From Holophagaceae bacterium (GTDB taxonomy: Bacteria > Acidobacteriota > Holophagae > Holophagales > Holophagaceae), in contig JANXYT010000065.1 in assembly GCA_025355915.1 (NCBI GenBank), positions 1 to 12,106 of the forward strand: a stretch of DNA of 12,106 nt, read 5' to 3'. A program made the translations under genes and the position numbers. Every line of letters begins with the position of its first letter. Within the stretch, counting starts at the first letter, position 1. The notes beneath the pieces were generated by a model. It ran no database searches, was not told the origin of the DNA, and was given only the letters and a program-made list of their open reading frames with translations. This document shows positions 6,278-12,106 of the stretch, piece by piece.

Positions 6278-6398
6278 GCCCGAGAAGGAAGGCATGCCGC
6301 CGCTACTGGGTTCCTGGAAGCGGGTCTATGCCGTGGTCCTGGGTGAGCTGCTGCTCTGCATCCTGCTCTTCCGCCTTTTTAGTTGGGCCTACTCGTGA
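6264..6398 (+). CDS. 44-aa single-span membrane protein, likely symporter partner
   Basis: The frame starts MTVTEPEKEGMPPLLGSW and continues KRVYAVVLGELLLCILLFRL to the end FSWAYS. After an acidic, soluble N-terminus there is one hydrophobic helix (about 22-40), with a Lys-Arg pair just before it. The ATG lies inside the end of the deacetylase gene (14-nt overlap) and its TGA overlaps the GTG of the symporter gene (GTGA). This packing is strong evidence that it is translated. Small membrane proteins encoded just before sodium:solute symporters are known (for example YhdT with PanF and YjcH with ActP), though this one is not clearly homologous. Its role as an accessory subunit is inferred. Confidence 0.7.
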   Translation: MTVTEPEKEGMPPLLGSWKRVYAVVLGELLLCILLFRLFSWAYS

Positions 6399-8104
6399 GC
6401 CGGCTGGACTGGTTCGTCCTGGGCGGCGCCCTGCTCTTTGTCGTCCTGTGGGGCCTCTACAAGGGGCGCGGCGCCACCACCGGCGAGGGCTACATCGGCG
6501 GGGGCCGCGACCATCGCTGGTGGCTCATCGGGCTGTCCATCATCGCCACACAAACGAGCGCCATCACCTTCCTCTCCACCCCGGGCCAGGCCTACGTGGA
6601 CGGCATGCGTTTCGTGCAGTTCTATTTCGGCCTGCCCATTGCAGCGGTGGTCCTCTCGGTCACGCTCATTCCCCTCTACCACCGGCTGAAAGTGTCCACG
6701 GCCTACGAGCTCCTGGAGGCGCGCTTTGATCTGAAGACCCGGCTGCTGGCCGCCATTCTCTTCCTCATCCAGCGCGGCCTCGCCGTGGGCCTCACCATCT
6801 TCGCGCCGGCCCTGGTGCTGTCCGTGCTGCTGGGCTGGAGCCTCCACGTCAACATCCTGCTGGTGGGCACGCTGGTCATGATCTACACCGTGACGGGCGG
6901 CACCAAGGCCGTGGCCTGGGCCCACAGCTCCCAGATGGTGATCATCGCCGGCGGGATGCTCCTGGCGGGCGTGATGACCGCCCACCGCCTGCCGTCCCAT
7001 GTGAGCTTCAGCGATGCCCTCCACGTGGCGGGGGGCCTGGGCCGGTTGAACGTCATCGATGCGCACTTCGATCCCAACAACCGCTACAACCTCTGGTCCG
7101 GGCTCATCGGCGGCACCTTCCTCATGCTGTCCTACTTCGGAACGGACCAGTCCCAGGTGCAGCGCTACCTGGCGGGCAGCGACCTCACCCAGAGCCGCCT
7201 GGGCCTGCTGCTGAACGGCATGATCAAGGTGCCCATGCAGTTCCTCATCCTGCTGCTGGGCGCCCTGGTCTTCGTCTTCTACCAGTTCCATACCCCGCCC
7301 CTCTTCTTCAACCCGGGCCCCGTGAAGCAGGTGATGGCGGGCCCCGATGCGGCCGCCTACCGTGCCATCGAAACGAAGTTCGCCCGGGCCCGGACTGACC
7401 AGAGCCTGCGGGCAGAGGCCTACGTCAGCGCCCGGCACAGCGGGGATGCGGCGGAGATCGCCTTGACCAAGCACCAGCTTTTACAATCTCACGCTGAGAG
7501 CGAAGCGATCCGGCGTGAGGGCGTGGCGCTCATCGAGAAGGCCAACCCCGGCACCAATCCCAACGACACGAACTACATCTTCCTCGCCTACGTGTTGAGC
7601 AGCCTGCCGGTGGGACTCGTGGGGCTCGTGATCGCCGCGGTGTTCTCAGGCTCGATGTCCTCCATGTCCGGCGAGATCAGCGCCCTGGGCGCGACCACCG
7701 TGGTGGATCTGTGGCGGCGGCTCATCGGCGGCAGCCAGGGCCAACGCGAAGTGTGGGTGGGCCGCATCGCCACCTTCGCCTGGGGCTGCTTCGCCATGGC
7801 CTTCGCCGAGTACGCCGCCCGCCTGGGCTCCCTCATCGAGGCCGTGAACATCCTCGGGTCGCTGTTCTACGGCACCATCCTCGGCATCTTCATCACGGCC
7901 TTCTATGTGAAGCGCGTCCGGGGCGGAACCGCTTTCTATGCTGCCATCGTCGCTGAAATCGGCGTGCTGCTCTGCTTCACGTTCACCAGCATTTCCTTCC
8001 TCTGGTACAACCTCATCGGCTGCGTGGCCGTGGTGGGCCTGGCCTGGGCCTTCAGCCTGGCCCAGTCCCAGTCCCCGGGCGCTGGCCCCGTTTCACCTGC
8101 CTAG
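6395..8104 (+). CDS. Sodium:solute symporter (SSS family)
   Basis: This 569-aa, many-span inner-membrane protein uses a sodium gradient to import a small solute. Family marks include the QTSAITFLSTPGQAY segment in the first core helix (about 53-67), FGTDQSQVQRYL (248-259), and the conserved FSGSMSSMSGEISALGAT segment (417-434) followed by VDLWRR, which lines the sodium site in this family. I chose the GTG at 6395, which overlaps the previous stop as GTGA; an in-frame TTG at 6383 would add four residues. A hydrophilic stretch of about 95 residues (roughly 298-392) sits between two membrane helices and is longer than in many bacterial members. It is the last gene of the DinB/PIG-L operon, so it probably carries the product or substrate of the deacetylase. 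The solute cannot be predicted. Confidence 0.88.
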   Translation: MSRLDWFVLGGALLFVVLWGLYKGRGATTGEGYIGGGRDHRWWLIGLSIIATQTSAITFLSTPGQAYVDGMRFVQFYFGLPIAAVVLSVTLIPLYHRLKVSTAYELLEARFDLKTRLLAAILFLIQRGLAVGLTIFAPALVLSVLLGWSLHVNILLVGTLVMIYTVTGGTKAVAWAHSSQMVIIAGGMLLAGVMTAHRLPSHVSFSDALHVAGGLGRLNVIDAHFDPNNRYNLWSGLIGGTFLMLSYFGTDQSQVQRYLAGSDLTQSRLGLLLNGMIKVPMQFLILLLGALVFVFYQFHTPPLFFNPGPVKQVMAGPDAAAYRAIETKFARARTDQSLRAEAYVSARHSGDAAEIALTKHQLLQSHAESEAIRREGVALIEKANPGTNPNDTNYIFLAYVLSSLPVGLVGLVIAAVFSGSMSSMSGEISALGATTVVDLWRRLIGGSQGQREVWVGRIATFAWGCFAMAFAEYAARLGSLIEAVNILGSLFYGTILGIFITAFYVKRVRGGTAFYAAIVAEIGVLLCFTFTSISFLWYNLIGCVAVVGLAWAFSLAQSQSPGAGPVSPA

Positions 8105-8182
8105 GGGGGAGACTGTCGTACTCGGTGGAGGAGGTGTTCGAGCGTCCAGCGGGAGTGGCAGGATTGAGCCGATCTGGAAGAC

Positions 8183-9415
8183 CTACAGCCCCAACCCCCG
8201 CGGCAAGCGCGGACTCGAAATGAGATCCACGAACACGGCCCACCGCCGATCAGGATCCTCCACCGTCCCGCCCTGCTCCTCGACCCACCTCCGCACGAGC
8301 TGTTCGCCCAGGTTGTAGTTGATGACGTAGCTGCGGTAGGTGTCGATGAAACGGAGGCGCTGGGCGGCCTGGGCCTCGGTGCGCAGGGAGAACTTCACCA
8401 GGAAGGCCTCGGCGGCGGCGCGGTCGAGGTGGCCGTCCAGGTAGCCGCGGGCGGCTTCGTTATCGGCGAAGGCCAGCACCTTCAGCTCGGCCTGCACCCG
8501 GGCCCAGCGCTCGGCCTCGGCGGGAGCGAGGCCCGCCAGGGGGAAGAGCACGTCGCGTTCGAAGGCCAGCCGCTCCCGGCCGGGAAAGGCCACCTCGATG
8601 CCGAAGTTGGCGGTGCCTTCGGCGATGAGCGACTGGGGCGAGAACAGCGGGTAGACCGTGAACTCCTCCCAGCCCCGGCCCTCGGGCGGGCCCTGGGCGA
8701 AGCGCTGCTCCAGCAGCGCGTTGTAGACGTGGTGGCCCGGATAGCCTTCGTGGGCGGCCAGGTCCAGGGCCCGGTCGATGGCGATGGGCAGGTCCAGGTT
8801 CACCTGGATCACGGAGGTCCCACGGCCTTGGTACCAGTTGTAGGCGGACCAGGACTTGCCCCTGACGTACTCCACGGAGAAGTGATCGGAGGTCGGCAAC
8901 GTCGCGTGGCGACGGGTGCGCTTGCGGGCCTCGGCGATGGCCGCCTGGAAAACGGCATCGACGCGATCCGTGGGGACGATGATCCGCTCCCGGGCCCGCT
9001 GGTAGCGGTCCTGCACGGAGCCGGAGCCTTCGAGGATTTGACCCAGCCGCGCCAGGGCCGCTTCGAAGGTGGCTTCAGAGGTGCGAGGCGGCCGGACCTG
9101 GTAGAGGGCCTCGGCCTCGTCGTCGAAGCTGAAACGATGCCCTTCCAGCCGCGCCAGGTGCGCGGCCACGGCCCCGAGCTGGCCCAGGAGGTAGTCGCGT
9201 CGCAGCGCCTCGTCGGGCAGCAGCTCCGAGGCAGCGACTTCTTCCTGGATCCTCACCGCCTCGGCCCACAGCTCGGGAAGCGGCCGCGGGGTCCCAGCCT
9301 CGGCCACCGCCTTCCAGGCCTGGGGCCCGTAATAGGCATCCACAAAGTTGGCGTCGTGGCGCCCCACCGCCAGCACCAGATTCACGTAGTCGGCGGCCCA
9401 CTCAGCAAGTGACAT
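8183..9415 (-). CDS. Putative cytoplasmic zinc peptidase, DUF885-like
   Basis: This 410-aa protein has no signal peptide. The key motif is HEGYPGHH (222-229), preceded by a helix with LDLAA, and an EG pair in SLIAEGTANFGIE (E266). Together they resemble the HExxxGHH plus downstream glutamate of DUF885-type metallopeptidases, where two His and one Glu would bind zinc. It is shorter than typical DUF885 proteins (about 550-600 aa), which often also carry signal peptides. The ATG follows GAGGAGG by 10 nt. It lies 57 nt after the YbbP-like permease gene on the same strand and may share its transcript. Its C-terminus converges with the symporter gene, leaving 78 nt without a strong hairpin. Peptidase activity is inferred from the motif only. 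Confidence 0.65.
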   Translation of the reverse strand: MSLAEWAADYVNLVLAVGRHDANFVDAYYGPQAWKAVAEAGTPRPLPELWAEAVRIQEEVAASELLPDEALRRDYLLGQLGAVAAHLARLEGHRFSFDDEAEALYQVRPPRTSEATFEAALARLGQILEGSGSVQDRYQRARERIIVPTDRVDAVFQAAIAEARKRTRRHATLPTSDHFSVEYVRGKSWSAYNWYQGRGTSVIQVNLDLPIAIDRALDLAAHEGYPGHHVYNALLEQRFAQGPPEGRGWEEFTVYPLFSPQSLIAEGTANFGIEVAFPGRERLAFERDVLFPLAGLAPAEAERWARVQAELKVLAFADNEAARGYLDGHLDRAAAEAFLVKFSLRTEAQAAQRLRFIDTYRSYVINYNLGEQLVRRWVEEQGGTVEDPDRRWAVFVDLISSPRLPRGLGL

Positions 9416-9472
9416 GGCAGTCCATCCTCCTCATCCTTGGAATGTACCCGGATTGGCATGGGCGCCGCCCGC

Positions 9473-12040
9473 TCACTCCCCCCGCAGCACGTCCATGGGC
9501 TTGGCGTTGAGCACCCCCAGGCTGCCAGCCACACCGATGGCCAGGGTCAGCAGGGCGGAGGCGCCCAGCAGCAGGAACCCCATGGCGAGGCTCGGGTGGG
9601 TGGGCAGCTCCAGGACGCGGCTGGTGTAGATTCGCGCCAGGGCCCAGGCCAGGGCCGTGGCCAGGGCTGCGGAGCTGCCGCCCAGCAGCAGGAATTCCCA
9701 GGCGAGGCTGCGCAGCAGGGTGCCGTGCGACGCACCGATGGTGCGCAGCATGGCCAGGTCCCGCTGGCGCCCCAGGCGCCCGGCAATGAGGCTGGCCATG
9801 AGCACCAGCAGGGCCGAGGCCAGCATCAACGTCGCGAGGGCCCGGGTGATGAGCGAGATGATGTCCAGTACTCGCCCGACTTTCGCGACCATGTCCGTCA
9901 CGTCGATGATGGTGACGTTGGGAAAGTCCTTGGCCAGGGTCGCCTGGACGCGGCCCTTGGCGGCAGGATCGGCCTCCGCCGCCAGCAGGTGCACGGCCGG
10001 CGCGTCCTTCAGGAGCGAGGGATGCAGGACGATGAAAAAATTGGGCTGGAAACTCTGCCACATGACCTTGCGGAGGCTGGTGACCCGGCCCTTCACCTCG
10101 GTGCCGAGGATATCGAAGGCGAGCTCATCGCCGAGCTTGGCGCCGATGGATTCCGCAAAGCCCTGTTCGAGCGACATTTCATCCGTCGAGGCCAGATCCG
10201 GCGCCCAGAACCGCCCGGCGACCACGGCTTCGGAGGCGCCGAGACGATCCCGCCAGGTGAGGTTCTGTTCGCGGTTGCGGAAACCCTCGCCGCGCGACTC
10301 GTCGCCCTCGTCCCGGTGGTTCGAGTGGGTGTCCTTCACGGGCTGGCCGCCGAGGGCCGCGAGCCGGGCCCGGACGATGGGAGCCTCCATGGGGTCGCGC
10401 CCGGTTTCCGCCCGGAGCCGCTCGACCAGCTGCGCCCGCTGGCTGGACTGCACATCCAGGAAGAAGAGGTTGGGCCGGTTGCCCGCGCCCCGCTGGGCGG
10501 CGATGGGGGCGACAATGTCGTCCTTGATGAACTGGGAGGCGGTGGTGAGAAAGACTGCCAGCCCCATTACCGCCATCATCAGCGCCGTGAGTCCGCGCCG
10601 GGCGCCCAGCTGCCCGAAGGCGAGGCGCAGGGAAAGAGGCATCGCTTTCGCGCCGCGGCGGTAAGCCAGCAGCAGCTGCTGGGCCGCGCCGTACAGCAGG
10701 AGGAAGAGCAGGTCCATGCCCAGGGCGGTGCCGACACCCACCGCCAGGCTGGGGGCGTTGCGAACGATGAGCAGCACCGCCAGGAGGAAGGCCAGGGCCG
10801 CGCAGCTCCGGCTGAGCCAGACCCGGCCGCCTTGCAGGTCCGAGCCCTCCCGCAGCAGAGTGAGGGGTTTCACCTCCCCCAGGCGCACCAGAGGCGGTAG
10901 GGTGAGGAGGGCGATCATGGCCACCGCCAGCGCGGTCTCCAGAAGGGGCGGCGCGGCGGTGGCGCCCTTGCCGATGACGGCGGGCAGCAGGTCACCGAGC
11001 CAGCGGGGGATCATGGCCGCCGCGCCCAGGCCCGCGGCCAGGCCGAGGAGCAGGGCCACGGCCAGCAGCATCATCGTGAGCAGGCCGAAGATTTTGGCGG
11101 GCTCCATGGGGGCCGCTCCCAGGCAGCGCAGGATGGCCGCGTCCCGGGATCGCGCGTCCAGGAAGGCCGTGAGGATGGCCCAGGCGCCCAGCATCGCGAG
11201 CAGCAGCGTGGCGAGGCCCAGCTGCTGCACGAAGCGGTTGAGGTTGCGGATGGGCCGGGCGAGGGCCGTGGCGGCCTCCTCGTGGCTTCGCAGCCGCAGC
11301 CGGGTCTCGGCGGTGCGGACCAGTTCCGCGAGCTCCGCGCGGACCTTCGCTTCATTGGCGCCCGGGGCGAGGGTCAGGAGGAGCCGTCCGGACAGGCGCG
11401 AACGGGCTGTGAGGAGGCCGAGGCGCTCCGCGTCCACGCGGTCCATCAGCACCCGGGGGCCCATGGTGAAGGCGCTGGCCTGGCGGCTTTCGTCCAGGGC
11501 GATGACGCCGCCCACGGGCAGCGAACCATCCCCGAGGGACAGGGCCGTATGGGTGGCAAGCGATCCATTTCGCGAAGGCTGGAGCGTCCAGGTATCCGCC
11601 AGGCCCCGCTCCACGAAGACGGCCCCGGAGCCGCCCACCCGCAGTGCGGACGCCGCTCCGGCGGCCTGCAACTCCAGGCGCCCGACCAGGGGATAGGCCG
11701 CATCCACGGCCCGCACTTCCACCAGCCGGCTGAGGGTGGCGTCGCCCTCGCCGGTGTGGGCCATGCTGACGAAATCGTAGACGAGGCTGCGCCCCTGGAG
11801 GCCCGGCAGGTCCACCGCGCGGCGGAGCAGCTCGTCCGGGAAGAGACCCGTGGAGGTGATGGAGAAATCCGCCCCCAGAAGCGCTCGGGATTCGCTGCGG
11901 ATGCCCCCGAGGACCCGGGCGCTGAAGCCGTAGGTGGCGAAGAAGGCCGCGAAGCCCACCGCGAGGCAGAGGGCGATGACGAAGAGACGGCCCTTCTGGC
12001 GCGAGCCCTCCCGCAGGGCCATGCGGAGGGCGAAACTCAC
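9473..12040 (-). CDS. YbbP-like ABC transporter permease (FtsX-type, duplicated)
   Basis: This 855-aa inner-membrane protein has a first transmembrane helix at about 18-38 and a large periplasmic domain to about 265. FtsX-type helices follow at about 270-395, with a central pair near 412-457. A helix near 485-500 leads into a second periplasmic domain (505-720), and a second FtsX unit spans 730-850. The segment NLTWRDRL (594-601) and VTSLRKVMWQSFQPNFF (653-669) are characteristic of YbbP. In E. coli, YbbA-YbbP works with the thioesterase TesA and is thought to pull hydrophobic molecules from the membrane; no thioesterase is seen here. The start is a GTG whose bases overlap the TGA of the upstream ATPase gene (GTGA), showing coupled expression of ATPase and permease. 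Length and topology match the family (about 800-850 aa, ten helices). Confidence 0.85.
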   Translation of the reverse strand: MSFALRMALREGSRQKGRLFVIALCLAVGFAAFFATYGFSARVLGGIRSESRALLGADFSITSTGLFPDELLRRAVDLPGLQGRSLVYDFVSMAHTGEGDATLSRLVEVRAVDAAYPLVGRLELQAAGAASALRVGGSGAVFVERGLADTWTLQPSRNGSLATHTALSLGDGSLPVGGVIALDESRQASAFTMGPRVLMDRVDAERLGLLTARSRLSGRLLLTLAPGANEAKVRAELAELVRTAETRLRLRSHEEAATALARPIRNLNRFVQQLGLATLLLAMLGAWAILTAFLDARSRDAAILRCLGAAPMEPAKIFGLLTMMLLAVALLLGLAAGLGAAAMIPRWLGDLLPAVIGKGATAAPPLLETALAVAMIALLTLPPLVRLGEVKPLTLLREGSDLQGGRVWLSRSCAALAFLLAVLLIVRNAPSLAVGVGTALGMDLLFLLLYGAAQQLLLAYRRGAKAMPLSLRLAFGQLGARRGLTALMMAVMGLAVFLTTASQFIKDDIVAPIAAQRGAGNRPNLFFLDVQSSQRAQLVERLRAETGRDPMEAPIVRARLAALGGQPVKDTHSNHRDEGDESRGEGFRNREQNLTWRDRLGASEAVVAGRFWAPDLASTDEMSLEQGFAESIGAKLGDELAFDILGTEVKGRVTSLRKVMWQSFQPNFFIVLHPSLLKDAPAVHLLAAEADPAAKGRVQATLAKDFPNVTIIDVTDMVAKVGRVLDIISLITRALATLMLASALLVLMASLIAGRLGRQRDLAMLRTIGASHGTLLRSLAWEFLLLGGSSAALATALAWALARIYTSRVLELPTHPSLAMGFLLLGASALLTLAIGVAGSLGVLNAKPMDVLRGE

Positions 12041-12106
12041 AGCACCCCCGCGGCGATGCGGCCCCGCTCCAGCGCAACGTGGAGCCCCAGGCGCGCGGCG
12101 AGCGCG
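12037..12106 (-). CDS. ABC transporter ATP-binding protein, C-terminal end (partial; YbbA-like by context)
   Basis: Only the last 22 codons are in the window; the gene continues beyond the right edge. The peptide ALAARLGLHVALERGRIAAG followed by VL is the kind of ending seen in LolD/YbbA-type ATPases: the segment after the switch histidine, then a hydrophobic strand and a GRI turn. Its TGA shares bases with the GTG start of the YbbP-like permease. None of the nucleotide-binding motifs are visible, so the call rests on the ending and on the standard ATPase-permease gene order. Confidence 0.65.
   Translation of the reverse strand, partial: ALAARLGLHVALERGRIAAGVL

Noticed and set aside
9437..10900. 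487-codon plus-strand open frame opposite the permease gene
   Set aside because: The low-complexity Gln/Gly/Arg composition and the clear YbbP signature on the other strand mark it as a shadow frame.

Overview
The window is a G+C-rich bacterial chromosome segment. It carries exported DinB-type and PIG-L/LmbE-type proteins, a sodium:solute symporter, and a YbbA/YbbP-type ABC system. This combination and base composition fit Acidobacteriota (Holophaga/Geothrix-like) or a similar high-GC Gram-negative lineage. The taxonomic guess is an inference and is not proven by any one gene.

Left part (1-3172). The window opens in AT-rich DNA that runs into the 3' half of a tRNA-Glu gene (anticodon stem to CCA) with no 5' half. 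This is what remains at the far end of an element integrated into a tRNA gene. A perfect 16-bp hairpin follows. After a noncoding stretch with a second hairpin comes a two-gene minus-strand operon: a 49-aa lmo0937-type membrane protein (2722-2573), then a divergent FtsH-like membrane AAA+ zinc protease (2565-487). Upstream of the operon, the AT-rich 2800-2900 region holds a sigma-54-like promoter motif (-24/-12 spacing exact) overlapping a palindrome. This block is visibly less G+C-rich than the rest of the window.

Middle part (3173-8104, plus strand). Four tightly packed genes form an apparent operon: an exported DinB-fold protein, an 840-aa exported PIG-L-type deacetylase with a C-terminal ThuA/glutamine-amidotransferase-like domain, a 44-aa single-span membrane protein, and a sodium:solute symporter. 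The start/stop overlaps (14 nt and 4 nt) imply translational coupling. A reasonable inference is that the deacetylase releases a small substrate outside the cytoplasm and the symporter, perhaps with the small protein as a partner, imports it. The substrate cannot be told from the sequence. PIG-L and DinB families are both linked to low-molecular-weight thiol (bacillithiol/mycothiol) chemistry, so that is one hypothesis.

Right part (8183-12106, minus strand). Read right to left: the last 22 codons of an ABC ATPase, a YbbP-like 855-aa permease overlapping it by 4 nt, and after a 57-nt gap a cytoplasmic DUF885-like putative zinc peptidase. This block converges on the symporter operon across a 78-nt gap without an obvious strong terminator.

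No CRISPR array, complete insertion sequence, rRNA or complete tRNA is visible. The most interesting items are the FtsH-like protease with its hidden small partner and possible sigma-54 control, the exported DinB/PIG-L/small-TM/symporter cassette, and the tRNA-Glu remnant marking a probable integration boundary.
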